A stretch of DNA of 64,000 nt from Ophthalmolycus amberensis (GCA_024529925.1 JAFEUB010000966.1:295001-359000); one strand, 5' to 3'. Numbered from the stretch's first letter, positions 1-13,342 are shown. The notes: a model not told the origin generated them from the letters alone. Program-made: numbers and translations.

Positions 1-455
1 AAGGCGTACACCCCATACACACAACACACACACACACACACACACACGTAGTTGTCCGCCCAAAACAGCATGCACTTCATCGCCTGGGCTTGTTCCTCTG
101 TGGGAGTAATTTGCCGGTGAGGTGGGGGAGTTAACACATTGATGAGCAAACAACAACAGATTCAACAAGAATACATTTTGTGGTTCGCACCGTCTTAGTG
201 TTTGGCTGATCTCGCCCGGTACGTGTTCAGCTGATTGGAGATTGAACAAGTAGCATCATGTCACTCGATGACAACTTGAAACCCATGATGCCATAAGTAC
301 CACGCGCAAGGATGATAAAGCCACGGGGCATCCATCTGTTGTGTTTCTTCCTGGAAAAGACACATTGTTCTCTGTAAATGAACAAATGACCCATTCATTT
401 AAAGTCTTCTGTTCAGCTAACAGGTATGTTTTTTTTATTTTTTATTTTTTTACAG
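1..455. other. 5' flank of the first coding exon (probable upstream intron)
   Basis: No coding sequence is recognisable here. The left end carries a short CA microsatellite (24-47). The right end is a long T-rich tract (about 427-453) ending in CAG at 453-455, which reads as a 3' splice site. This suggests the flank is the end of an intron and that the promoter and non-coding first exon(s) lie outside the window. Short ORFs across it have no recognisable product. Confidence 0.55.
24..47. repeat. (CA)n microsatellite
   Basis: About twelve near-perfect CA dinucleotide units. Ordinary simple repeat. Confidence 0.95.
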
Positions 456-624
456 ATTTTGGACGGTATCTGGCACCAGAGCAACAGGACTTGTGGTCTT
501 GTGGGAAGTGTGGCGCAGTGGAGGGAGCCGTGCCATAAAGGAAGCACCCGATTCGGGCATTTGCCAGCAAAAAGACTGAACTCAACTTGGACCTTCAGCA
601 GCGGGCGGTGAGAGGGAGGAGGCC
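456..624 (+). other. adgrl3: adgrl3 5' UTR part of the first coding exon
   Basis: The stretch starts directly after a T-rich tract and AG (454-455) and runs to the start codon at 625. It contains no ATG, so no upstream start codon would compete. The base at -3 of the start codon is G, a reasonable Kozak context. The acceptor is inferred from sequence only; transcription could instead begin within or upstream of this stretch. Confidence 0.55.
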
Positions 625-679
625 ATGTGGACCGCACGCCTGCTAGTCTTCGCCAGCCTCTTCGCACCAGCCGCTCTGG
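625..679 (+). CDS. adgrl3: adgrl3 coding exon 1: signal peptide
   Basis: This is the start of latrophilin-3, an adhesion G-protein-coupled receptor of the neuronal surface. The ATG at 625 begins MWTARLLVFASLFAPAAL, a typical signal peptide: short polar start, hydrophobic core, small residues near the end. The exon ends at 679 before a consensus donor (GTGAGT, 680-685) in phase 1. The split codon completes as Ala19 when joined to exon 2, giving an expected cleavage between Ala19 and Phe20. The first residues (MW...) and the continuation into FSRAPIP match vertebrate ADGRL3. Start choice rests on the signal peptide, the -3 G and the splice fit. The exon is too short to show up as a convincing ORF. 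Confidence 0.9.
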
Positions 680-2287
680 GTGAGTTTGGCTCAGCAGAGC
701 TCCTGTTGTTTGTCTGTTTGGTGTCTATGTGGAGCAGATGTGGGGACGAACACATAGCATTTCATTTTGTGACTGGCAGGATTTGAAGCCGTATCAGAAT
801 TTCCTCTTTTTTTGCTTTTTAAGAGCCAGTTTCAGAGATAAAAGCCGTTGACTTATGTCTGTCACGTTTTTGGCGTCTATATCTCCTCCCGCTAATTAGT
901 AGTTTTTTACTCCTTAAACTGGAGCTCTTTTTTCTCCACTTTTCTTATTTGCGTTCTCTTGTCTCTTGTTCCTTTCTCTGATTTTCTATCTATTTTTAGA
1001 TCTGTCCCTCTTCCTGCTGTCTCAGTCGCCTGCTCTCCTGGCAATAGGAAATGAACTGAAATTGCTTTCAAAGAATCATTAACACAGCTTTGGCTTTGTG
1101 GCACATGTTTAGTATAGTGAGAATCGCAGGAGGAAAAACTAAAATGACTTATTTTTGTCATTTCACGCATTCAGATCTCAAGATTAAGTTGCGAGGACTC
1201 TTTTCCCACATGTCGGTAAACGGAGACCGCTGTCGCTCTGCAGCGTTTCCCTTTTGGCCTTCTGTGAATTGTTTCAGAGGCAAACTAAATGAAGTCATTT
1301 CAATTCCGATTAAACAAAATCAGTGGTGGTTGTTTGTGGGTGCGTGGGTGTGTGGAAGTGTGTGAGGATGGGGCGACTGGTCACAATCAAGTCGGCTTTG
1401 GATGTTGGGAGTGGGGCAATAGCCCATGGCGATGTTAATTGGATATGGCTAAAACCATTAATGGGAGATTTCAAGCTAATTAAATAGTTTTTATGCTGCG
1501 ATATCCACGCAGGGCGGGGATAACCGAGTTCACCATGAAGTGCTAATGACGGCATGCTTTCCGGCATGGTTAGTTTTGCCTTAATGCTCAATAGAAAGAG
1601 GTCAGGGGGACAGCAATATGTCATGCGTTTACCCAATACATTTTGATAAGAAATAGCTACACACTGTTGGTGTTTGTTTTTAACCTGTGTACTTATTTGA
1701 TCACTTTTTTTTATTACCAGAAAGAAAACAAATATTTACTTTTCTGCAATGATGGCACCCATGACGAAATGGTGGAGTAATGTACAGAGTGCTGAGGTCA
1801 CGAGGCTACCTGTTGTATTGAGCTTTGGTCACACTAACTAGATCCCTCCTTTCAGTAATGCGGGGGATAAACACAGGGCTGTGTGTTTGTGTGAGGTGCT
1901 GATGATGACTCGGTAGCTATTGAAATGACATGAATGAAAAGTAATGTTGAGTCGGTGCTAGCTTCCACTCCCCTTTGTGGAACCTGCTGGTGGGTTCATT
2001 TGTTCCATTTTGAGTTTGATTAAAAGAATGTCCTTTGCCCCCATTTTTCTTTCCGTTCCTCTTCTTGTGCTTTCAATATATGTGTCAGTTTTAACGATTA
2101 TTAGCCATCAGTCCATCAGATGTGTCAAGCCCACAACGTGTGAGCATTTCTAGACCTAACCATGTGAGTCTTCTGTCTCACTGCTGCGTTTTTAAAAAGT
2201 GTACACTGTCTTCTCACTAGAAATCTATTGTCCACAAACGCATATTTCATCAAAAATAAGAAAAATGCATATCATTTGCATATAATT

Positions 2288-2465
2288 ACCTCCACAACTT
2301 CAAGTACATGTTACCCCAGAAAAGGGGCTTCTTTCCTGGGTAAAGTACCTCCAGAACACCTCCCTGGACCTCCCTGCACTTACCCGCACAATATGCACTT
2401 AAAGCAGGCATGAAAATTAAGAAAAGTGAGTAAAAATACCTCCACAACATCAAGTACATGTTACC
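2288..2465. repeat. Pair of 28-bp direct repeats, offset 150 bp
   Basis: Positions 2288-2315 and 2438-2465 are identical apart from one T/A difference (core CCACAAC[T/A]TCAAGTACATG). The offset is exactly 150 bp. A shorter related ACCTCCAGAAC phrase lies between them at about 2346-2356. The pair could be what remains of a tandem duplication or an internal repeat of an old mobile element; no family is recognised. Confidence 0.8.
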
Positions 2466-4950
2466 TCCGTCGGCTGGATGAACACCAACTGTAGGACAAT
2501 CAGCCTCGGGCCAATTAGAAAGTGTCATGGGGGGGGGATTCATGTGCCGTGGTTTAAAGGAGATGGACGCCTGAGAGACGTGTCCAAAACGTGTCCACCA
2601 CAGGACGCTCTGTGACAGCTGGGTTATTTAAAGGTGCAATGTGAGGTGCAACTACCGGTACCTAGTTTAGCCCAACTACCACAAATCGAATATACTTTAA
2701 ATTAGTGCAGTGTTACCTTTTCCGAGCATACCATAGCCCTCTGGTATATTTCTCTACCCTCCAATCGGCCATTGCTGTTATTCTATGTCAGTATGGTATG
2801 ACAGGGCAGGAAAAAGCATTCATCAATCTTAAAAGCAGTGTGAACTGTTTTGGAAAAAATGACCAGCAGCAAAGCGTGCATGATGTGTCATAAATGGGCT
2901 AAAAAGTTCAAAAACACCTGCACAGTGCTGTAAATCAATCATTCTTAGTTCCTCATACACAACAATCAATCACTCATTGATCCCGTAGGAATAGCTGACA
3001 TGCAGCTGACACCATGTAGTCGCTATCTTTTTTTTTTTTTGTGCTGTAACTAATGCCCTAAAAGGAACCGCATTTAAGCATGTTGGGCTTGTTTCAACAC
3101 CAGATGAAGTGGTTGACATCCCAAGTAAATCATTTGGCAGTTTGACTTCGAAAAAGAAATCATTTAAAACCCCCAAAAACCCTGATGCTAAAAGCAGACA
3201 CATCCAGATGTTGCCAGTGAATTGTTTCCGCAGCTGGGGGAAGCTTCAGTGGGAATATTCACCACATTGTGCATGTTTCTCCCTTAGAGTGAAGGCGTAC
3301 TCCGGGGGATGCTGGCCTACTTTGGGATCTACAGTCCCTTTTGTCGATATGCAGTCCAGGCACAGGCATGCACACACATGTTCACATGAATAGAATAAAA
3401 CCACTGGCAATATCACTGTTTTTTTTCTGACACACATGCCAAGTTTCACAAAATAATCACAACATGTGTGTATAATAAATGTGCACATACAGCGCTAGCT
3501 GAGAGTCCGCAGTTGGAGCTGCACGGCGTCCTGTCCTTTCTTGTCTTCTTATTTGTCTGTCGACACGGAACCAGCTGTCTGACACTTTACACTTGTCTGA
3601 GGAAAATGAGGAATATTTCTGGACGGGCGTGATAGAATAAAGCCAATGATAGAATGCAACTTAAGGGAGTGGTGGGGGATTTGTGGCTGTGTGTGGGTGG
3701 AGATGCGTCTTTTGCTTGTGCGTGCGCCTGCTTGCATGTGATCTCTCGACAATGTCTTGCGAGATTAATATAAAAGTTCCGTCGCAGATGCTGTCACTGG
3801 GTTGAAAAATAAGTAAAACGCACCCTTGTCATTGGTTTGGTTGCAGTGAATAACAATGAAAAAGCAATGTCCCAAACACTCTGGCCATGCCCGAGCAGCG
3901 CATTAATCATGTGTTTCTGTGCATGTAAAAATGCTCCAGAAAGGATTTCGTATTCGTTCCACTTAATACCGCCACATGGAATCTGAGACAGAGCGGCTAT
4001 AATGGGTGGCGGCTCGTGGACCAATCCGAGAGATGAAAGCGTGAAGTCTGACACATGCTTTTCATGGTCAGATACTAGTGCATACATCAAGCCATGGAAG
4101 CGGATACCGTCCTGCTGGGTAGGGGACAGGTATGTAATGAGACAGCGAGGCAGACGTGTACCCGGTGTATCTCTTTAGCATATTTGTGTTTGCCGTTTTT
4201 TTGTATAGCTTTCTGAAGAGTGTCAGGTAAGTGGCGATTCTGCAAGAGAGGCTTAGAAAGACAATGTAGAAAGAATAAACGTAGAGTATCCATCTTGCTT
4301 TGGTCTTTCTATTTCTTTCATGCATATATCCTCTTACGCCAACATGCACCTTACAAGCACCCTCTGTTGCTCTCGCTGATTTATCTGCAGCAATATACTG
4401 AGGATAGCCGTATCTACTGGAACCAAACAAGGGCATTAAACTTCAACGTCAGTCTCGCTGTTCCCCGTTCGGATCCACTTAATTAATCTCCTTGTGCCAG
4501 GGCACCGACTCCATCCGCGAAGGCGTCCCTGGATTTGCCTAATTTGCTTAATTAATTAAACAACTGATTTATTTGTGCTCATATTTCAAAGCGGGAGAAA
4601 GTTCTTTGGAGGGCCCACTGAGGCGTGTACTGTTTTTGTTGTGGCTGTGAAGACGCCTCTCCAAGCTTTGAAAATAAGTGGGTTGGATGTCAATCATTCA
4701 TTTGCAGCAGCGTAATGTACAGGCAGATAGTCATGAATTATATATGCATTTTGAATGGGACATTAGCTTAAGAAAATAACTTTGTGTTTAATAAAGGTGA
4801 ATTAAGGGCAGGATTACACTTGTATTGTTTCCCTCGGGTGAAAGTAAACAAAGCGTTTAATGATGAGCAGCCAAATTTTCAATAACAAGAAAATAGGCCT
4901 TGTGTGAATTAGCACAAAACAGCTGGCCATACTTGGAATTGTAAAATTTG

Positions 4951-5205
4951 ACCTGATGATGCTGCGAGAGGAAATGTCCGGGGATCATCGTAGAACCACA
5001 TTTTATGGTCATCCATCCAACAGTTGTTATTTCACTGAAAGACAAAAATATCAACATCATGCTGCTGAAGCTAGAGGAGATGTCAGGGGATCACCAAAGT
5101 TCTTATAATACAATATATACAAAATCTAACCGCTATCGATCCAATAGTTGTTGAGATATTTCCATCTGGACCGACTGACATTGCCATCCACACTACTAGC
5201 GTTGC
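4951..5205. mobile_element. Degenerate copy of a common teleost interspersed repeat with internal tandem units
   Basis: The stretch contains two related units about 106-124 bp apart. GAGGAAATGTCCGGGGATCA at 4968 recurs as GAGGAGATGTCAGGGGATCA at 5074. An ATCCAACAGTTGTT core at 5015 recurs as ATCCAATAGTTGTT at 5139. It ends with a CCGACTGACATTGCCATCCA phrase. I recognise this arrangement (AGGGGATCACCAAAGT, then ATCCAATAGTTGTTGAGATA, then GACCGAC, then ACATTGCCATCC) as a dispersed repeat seen in many teleost genomes. I cannot name its family with certainty. The copy is mutated and has no coding capacity. Confidence 0.75.
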
Positions 5206-6784
5206 TAAAAACTCTTATTTACAACCTCGTTTGTGCCCCAGCGCTAGTTGTGCAAGATAGTGATGCGTCATACACACCGGATGAGGTTTTTTGGAAATGT
5301 GTACAACATCGCTCAGATTGGAGCTCGAGTATACTGCACATACTGGGACAATAAATATCAAGGCAAGGCCAGGAAGAGTACTAAACGGGGTGCAGGCAGC
5401 AAAACATCCGCTTATGCCTTTTGACGTTAGTACGTCCCAATTGCACGGTCACTGCACTTAAATATGTGCTGAAAATATTGCACTATACATGATGATGATG
5501 ATGAACGTAATTCACTTCAGTCTTAAGTACAGGCATGACTAGACAACAGAGATGCATTTTAAAAATGAGAGCTGCAGGAAAGCTCTGACTTGAGATCCAC
5601 ATATGTTAATCTAAAGATAAAGCAATTTGTTTGCTGGCAAAATGTAAAGTTTAGATAATTGTGTTGCCTGACTTTACCGTAACAATGTGATCACTGTGAT
5701 AATGGTTTTGATGAGATTTTAAAAAAAAAAACGCTCTGGGTTTAATGCTTTAACAGTTTTGTTTTTTAAATTCTCAAATCTTTTTCCTGGAAATGGTTTA
5801 TGCTTTTCCCATAAGCCACACAAAGCTTCCTGAAAACAGATAATAGTGTTGCAGTTATGGGAAAAAAAACCCAACTTATTTAATACCTACCCTAATGGAG
5901 GCCTCCATAGTTGCCATTCAGATGCCAGTTTATTCTGAAAGCTTTTTGTGTAGCCGTTTTAGCGGGTCTTGTTTTGTCAATGCGTGTGGCCTTATTTGAA
6001 TAGAATTGATACATTTGAATTTAAAGTACATATTCTGGGTTTAACGTCCGCTTTTCTCTGCATTCACTCTCAGTTCTCCCCTTCCATGTTATTCCGAGTA
6101 ACATTTTGTGCGCGTGGCTCGCAGAAGTCCCGTCTCTTTTTATGCTCTTCTGTAATGAGTGAAAAATCAATACCTGCTTGATCTGGGGAATAAAAGAATG
6201 GCCTTTGCTGCCCATGGCACCGGCAGACATTGCCAAATTGCTGTCAGAACTTGCAACCCAAGAGAAATGGATGACAGCAACATTAAGAATGGCAGGGTGG
6301 GGTTAAATACCCGCTGCATGTTTTATAGGTGTCCGTACTGGAACCCGTGTATATCTTCCAAATAAATGAGTTAGCCTCCCCGTTCATTGAGCCCAGTTGC
6401 GCAGGCATAATTTGGTAAGCGCTGAATGATGCCATTTAAAGTGGACCTGCAGCTGGCCCGACTGGTGTTTAACGAGGATAGATATTGACAAGCAAGGTCA
6501 AGTGGCAGCGGATGTTAGTTTACATTAGGCCGCATAATGTGTGCGTGGTGCGTGTATACGTTTGCGATGGTCGGGTGGAGTGGAGAGAGAATTGCTCAGT
6601 AAACCCCGCAGACCAGCTCACAGGGCAAAGATGGTGGGCGTGCAATACCACAGGGTTTCCCACAAAGCATAGCGGCAGGGCGCCGGCAGTAATTTGGGGG
6701 CGTGGGTGGAATGTGAGGAGCAGGAAGGGCAAACAAAACCCACGCAGTGACCTCTTCTTTAATCAATTTATGAAATTAATTACT

Positions 6785-6795
6785 CCCCCCCCCCC
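6785..6795. repeat. Poly-C tract (11)
   Basis: Uninterrupted run of C in intron 1. One of many such runs in the window. Confidence 0.9.
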
Positions 6796-7234
6796 TCTCC
6801 TACTGCGAAATCTATATGAGCAAAATATGCGTTTAATCCCTCGCCTGTAAAATAAATCCAATGCATCCGCATACATGTTTGCACGTGTGACATATTTGTG
6901 TTCTGATGACACAGTCGGCGCTGTGGAAAACTTGGCAGATGATTACACGCTGCGATGTTCGACACTGCTAGTGCTGCGTATGCAAATGCATAAGCTTTGT
7001 TTCCACCATAAGGCTTTCTCAATCATGGGCGAGGCTGTGACAGTGTGCGAGCGAAGCACAGTGAGGCTGTCGACGCCCCCACCACCCACACCCACATGAT
7101 GAATTGTTGCTGCTGCAGCACATGATTGCGATGCATGCCTCAAGGCCACACAATATGCATATTTGCTAATTATTCAGATTAGAATCTCCCCATTAAAAGC
7201 CACATGTTGCTGTAACATGTACTGATGTATAGAT

Positions 7235-7384
<150 letters not shown>

Positions 7385-8680
7385 GGGGATGTCTATATAT
7401 TACGGCTGTTCATCTCTCCCTCTCAATATGCATCTACTTTAGGTACACAGTCCAATATCACAGACACATTTCGGACAGTATGCCACAATCCCAAAGCCCA
7501 TTTCATTAAGCTGTCATAATGATGTCATGTTTTTACTGTTTTTGATATTAAAAATGACTAAAATACATTAAAAAAAATTGGAATAATGAATTAGATGGTA
7601 TTCATTTGCGATACAATTGCATGTCGTAAATGTAAACACTTCATGCTGATGTTTCCTTTGGTGTGGATATGTGTAACACATGCTTGAGGCACAGGTGCAG
7701 AGAGCGAAGAGAGTCGGAATGTTCTGGACGTCACACGGGCTTTGGGTCGGAGCTGTGGTTGCGTATCGATGTCGCTGAATCTCTCGACCATTGGATCGTT
7801 GTTTCAGAATTGGATAATATTTACACCCGTACTAGCTATCTAGCAATCTAGATGAGACTATTGATCCAAGTTGTAGTGTTTGTGTCATTCTTTAGTGACA
7901 TTGAGACGCGTAGGTCTGATTTCAAGGGGAATCTACTTCAGCTAATGTAAAGGTGCTGCTCAGTGGCCACACAGCAGCACACAGTGAAGCGCTGTTCCAG
8001 TTGCCCCCCCCCCCCGATGAAATACGCCGGGTACTCTCTGCTGATGAAGAAGTCGACATAATGACACCCTGTCACCAGAACAAGAAAGCAAAGGCCTGCA
8101 AGTGAAGACCATATTATTTGAACAATTCTTTGAAAACGGTACAATGAGACCGAATCAACCGGCGGCTGCTTTTATTTCCTCATTGTTAGTAAATCTTGAT
8201 TATAGTCTTGTATTGTTTGACGCATCAGACTTTGTCGCTGTTGTTGAACGTTTCAGGAACAATCAGAGGTATTAGAGAATACAGCGGCCTTTGTTACTCA
8301 CACAGGGTGAAGCAATAGCACCTTTTATTTGACCAACAAAGGGAATCATTGAAAATTAAAAGGGCTCAGGAATTAATTAGTTATTTTACCTTTTGATCTT
8401 TCTTTTCATGTGCAGCACTCAAGCTTATCGGGTGAATTTGAATGTGTCCACACACCAACAAAGAATACTAAAGATCTGATGCCATTTGCGTCGAACTAAA
8501 GTTCACACAGATGTCGCAAAAAGCCAATTATGGGCAAGATGGTGCGTGACCCTGCTCTTTCTTCACTCAGCTCTGTCATTGAATAAGCCCAAGCATGCAC
8601 GATAACTGGTGATTTTTGTCTCAGCGAATCAATATGAAGTATTGTAAAGTCTGCATTTCCAGCAAAGGGGCGGGGGTGGT

Positions 8681-8692
8681 GGGGGGGGGGGG
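8681..8692. repeat. Poly-G tract (12)
   Basis: Uninterrupted run of G, preceded by GGGGCGGGGGTGGT. G-rich strand and possible G-quadruplex former. Confidence 0.9.
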
Positions 8693-9594
8693 ATCAAATG
8701 ATACCGTGGCACAGATTAGCCCATGAGACCCGGAGGATAAGCGAGAGAGGGGAGCAAGCAGTAGAAAGCCAGCGGTGTTGGTGTGGGGGGGAGGTGGGCC
8801 GATACTGGAGATGGCCTCCAATGTGGCCCAGTGGCCTTGAAGGGGAATTCAATACATCCATTTACAAAAGAAGGGTTCCATTGTGGAGGAGGCTGTTCCA
8901 TTTCCTTATTAATTGTGCTCTCGTTAAAATAAAAGGAAGGAGAGAGGGGAATGGATAGCACGGGAGTAATGGTAGCTCACCGGACGGCCTACTTGTTTGG
9001 AAGGATGCCAGGGTCAACTCGTCGACAGTTCTCATGCTTTTCCACAGGCTGGAAAATACACTGTGGTTTATGTATTTATTTTTCTGCATGCACAGCACAC
9101 AGAGAGATATACGGAAACCCTCCCTCCCTTTTATCTTGCTTCTCTCAAGCCTTCCCACACATTCGAACACAAATCTTCCTTATTGGCCACCACATACCAG
9201 GCGTGCAGATGTGCTGTATCAGGACTCCGGGGGGGGGTCACTGCTTGGCACCACAGCTGTGGGACATGGGAGGAATCGTCAGTTTAGGCCATGGATCACC
9301 GGTATCCAAACATACTCCCTAAGTACACTCCCCTTGACCCTCAGCTTAAAGGATAATTTGGTTTTATTACAGCTTAGGTCATATTTTTGTAGTTTTTGGC
9401 ATCAGTTCCATTGATTATGATGACTTTATACTCGCAAGCCAAGTGGGGCAAGAAAACAGAACCCCCCCGCCCCCCCCCCTCTCTCTCTAATTCTTGACAT
9501 GGGCTATTCCAAACTGAGATGGAGAATAATATAGTGAAGGTGTCTTTTTTTGGGAGGTGGGGTAAAGGGTAGGAGCCATAACTTTCACAGACGT

Positions 9595-9608
9595 CCCCCC
9601 CCCCCCCC
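9595..9608. repeat. Poly-C tract (14)
   Basis: Uninterrupted run of C in intron 1. Confidence 0.9.
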
Positions 9609-12540
9609 TGTGCCTGGGACCCTACAAAAGACCAGCTGTGTCAAATGAGAAAAATTGCAGGTGCACATTCCCCAGTGGTGCACTCCCTCTTGCCTCCCAC
9701 TCTCCACACACACGCACACATTCAGGCATGCACTGATACACACACGCTGCCTCCGTGATCACTGCCCCCTCATTTGGTGGCGGCAGGAGGAGGAGGGCGG
9801 TTAGAAGGAGATCCTTTTTCATCGTGATAATGCTCTCCTTTCTCCACCGCGGCATGGACTGAGGGAAAGGTTGAAACTGGAGAGGCAGAGTTGAGCGATG
9901 TCATTCCACAGCGAGCGACGGCATCAAACAAAATAGGTAATTTTCATAGGACCACTGCAGATGTTTCTCAGCTGCATGTCCGCCCTCTGCATAGTACAAT
10001 GGCGGGTATGTTGTATCGGGGTCACGGTAAAGATCACGGAGGCCACCCGTGGGAGGTCAGGATTTAACCCCGAGTGCCCATTTGCTGCATTTTCCATGAC
10101 TTAAATGAGTAAAATGGATTGCAAGTACATTACACACACTGTGCAACGTGTGAAATCATGTTCAAGTTAAAGCTTCTATTTCATTATTGTTTTAGATCTT
10201 GCCTCAAAAGAATCCGCTTTAAACCCATAGGACTGTTTGTATTTCAAAGAAGTGCTTATAGCTAATGTAGAATGACTTCATCCAGAATGTCAAAGTTAGC
10301 CCGCAGCTAACATTGCACTTCCCGAAAGTTTTTCACTTTCTTATCCTGTAGATAATCTCACAATCCCCCCAAATGTATTTCATGACTCCTTGGAGGTCTC
10401 CCTACCCCGCAGGTTGGCAACCACTGACATAAGGCATGATGGGAAATGTGGTGCCAAAGTTCTCTCATCACCCATAAATGCAAACACATGAACTAGGACT
10501 CAGTCAAATAATGATTTCATGATTTATAAGGAGCTGTAAATGCTTTGCAGCAGAAACTGTACACAACCACTGAAGCTTCTCAGTGACAGAGCTGTTTTTT
10601 GAGGTGCAAATCTCAATGTGCTACTGTATTACGCATGACAGCTCTGAACCTGCTTGTGTGAAACCGTGTGGCACGTTTTTGCCAAAAAAGTCTCGCATTC
10701 CTTTCCGATGTCATGCTTATCATGCTCAGGTCCAATATGTCCCATGTTAAGAGGTTGCGGCCAGAGGATTTGATGCGTGGGCACCACGTACATGTTGCTC
10801 TATACATATTCAGCTCTCATTATCTCTACATGCTAAACCCTGTGTCTGATACCTGTCATGTTGAACACAGAAAGGAAGACGATCAAAGGAGATCATTATA
10901 GCTGCGTGTCTCAGTTGTAGCGTAGCCACCCAGGCTAATTTCAGCAGCACTGCCTTAACTGCATGCATGTGGAATGAGATTATTTCTCCCTCTGTGGGTG
11001 GTTAAAGATTCTCCTTCACATTTTGGTCTTTATCCAACACTAGGTTTTTGTCTCTAGCACCTTTTTTTTTTTTAAACCTGTTTTTTTCCTGTTCACTTTT
11101 GATTCGTTTCTCTCTGAAATCGCGTTTTTCTTTTTCCCAAAAATTGGATACTATTTATGCAGTTAGTGACAGTGTGGGCTCCATGGTAGCTCTGACAGCT
11201 TAATGGAGTAGTGGCGGGACTTAGCAAAGGGGTCAATTGCCTCCTGAGCTACAGTGACCCTACTGAAAAAGACCTCTTAAAGATGTACAGTATGAACCAC
11301 TGAAATGACCGATGAGGAGACGATTGGCACATGGAATCAGTGGTTCAGCTACCCAGTAATGTTGTAGCTCAGGGAAAAGGAAGTGAAACTGAGCAAGACG
11401 AAATGATCATCCTTGAACGGTGTTCTGCGCAGGTGTTGACTAGTTGTGTGAAAATATCTGCAGCGACACTCAAGTAAGATTGACATGTTTTTTCGCCAGT
11501 GCTTGATATTACGGATGTGGCTCCACTGGCACAAATAACTTTGGAATTATGAGGTGATTTCTTTGTAAACCTAAAAAACATAACCGATGCATATGCATGA
11601 AATCACATTTTAATTTAAATAATGTCTTGTTCTTCATTATGTAAGTAAACATTACAGCGCTGAGCTTTAATCGGTATTAATTCATGCTTTTTGCCCCTCG
11701 GATATTACACTGCAGGAACATTTCTACTAGCAGGAATATGGGAAAGAGAATTGGCTTAGGTTCATTTCCAAATGTGCTCCGCTGCAGAAAACAAATCAGT
11801 ACAGTGTCATTCATAGAGTTTGTACCTTGTGTGAGGACACTTTTGATGAAGTAGAATGCAAACAAGGACGCAAGAGAGCTTCAATTTCCTGTTTTTGCCT
11901 TCAAATGGCGAGACATTGAAAAATGCTCATCCTGACTTCCCACAACCCCGAATTCCAAACACGGCTACATTTTTTTCATACAGTTTCATGAGCAACTGAA
12001 AAGGAAATGTCTTCTCGAGATTTCATCAACAACCAATGTGCTGTTTTTTGTAAATGATGTTACTATCTTCCCTCCACATTGTGCTTGTTTCAAGTCGAGA
12101 AACACGTTTGTTGTTGTGCGTACACTTGATGTGGTGCGGAGTGGTGTGCTGTAGACTGATTGGGGTCATCTCAGATTAAGTGCTTTACTTTCGGCCTGAT
12201 CAACAGGCACACATCACGTTGTGCCAAAGCGGAACGTTGTTATCACTTTGGTTGCGATGGTGGGTAACCTGGTGGCCAATATGTTAGCGCTGGGGTTCAG
12301 CTCTCTTTGCACCATTAATACAACTCTAATGAGCAAAGCCCCCGGGATCCATTCAGACAGCGATATCGCCTTGTTTCCTTTTCATTACAAGAGAAAGCAT
12401 CTTCTCTGTCTTCTCTCATCAGTCTGTGCTGTATTTCGTGTGAAATAAGCTCATAGAGCTTGTTCAATGTTGTGGGTTGCTGCGGCAATACATGAAGGGC
12501 AATCGATGAAGAGAGAGATATGGAGGGATACTCAGACTGT

Positions 12541-12657
12541 ATCTTCTACTTGTAGTAGAATTGTGAATGCAGAACCTTTATTTGTAATGAAGCCTTTTAA
12601 CATTGCGGTATTGCTACTTTTACTTTAGTGAAGGATCTAAATACTTCGTCCACCACG
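12541..12657. mobile_element. Degenerate copy of a widespread teleost interspersed repeat
   Basis: The order of phrases is TAGTAGAATTGTGAATGCAG, then TTATTTGTAATGAAG, then CATTGCGGTATT, then TACTTTTACTTTAGTGAAGG, then ATACTTCGTCCACCAC. It follows the terminal part of a repeat I recognise from many fish genomes, usually ending in a phrase like GGATCTGAATACTTCTTCC followed by ACCACTG. Orientation and family are not assigned. The copy is diverged and non-coding. Confidence 0.75.
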
Positions 12658-13297
12658 TTGCTATGCTTGCAGACAGGTTTTGGAAATTCCATGGATTCTG
12701 AAAATGTACAGAAGTGGCCACCCTGGTTGAATATACTTTTGAGTTACCACCACTTCAAGTATATTAGTTGCTAAAGTTGACTCTGCAAAAACTGGAATAT
12801 TGCTTTGTATAGAAAGAATATCAGCCATTTAAAAAAAGTTGAACACGGCTGTAAGGAGGTGTTTAAGTTAAGAGCGGTACCTTTGGAAAAATAGTAAAAA
12901 AAAGAAAAAAGTCAGACACGGAAATGTCTTGCTGTGAAATCTGAAAGACGTACCACCAATTTAACACACAAATAGCTCCCTCAGGATGTTTTACGTGCAT
13001 GTTTTTTTTTCATATTGAATGCCTGGCACTCTAGTGTTTTCCTTGTCTGGAGGCCGAACAACCTCAGTTCCCACTGCAGCTCTCAGCTCGCGATGCTAAA
13101 TTTAGCCACGCTCTTGCCTCCAGTGTGCTCTTAGGCAATTGTATCTGATGATGTGTGGTAAAAGAAGAGTGAGGAAAAGACCTCTTTCCCCTCACACACG
13201 ACGGAAAATCAGCCCGTTGTTTCTTTTCTTTGACCTCAATTACAATCAGGGCATGTGTTACTGTAGGGGCATGTTGAGTCATGCCTGCTCTGGGATA

Positions 13298-13342
13298 TGT
13301 GTGTGTGTGTGTGTGTATCTCCTGTGTGTGTGTGTGTGTGTG
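13298..13342. repeat. (TG)n microsatellite, interrupted
   Basis: Two TG tracts (13298-13316 and 13323-13342) separated by a six-base interruption. Confidence 0.95.
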
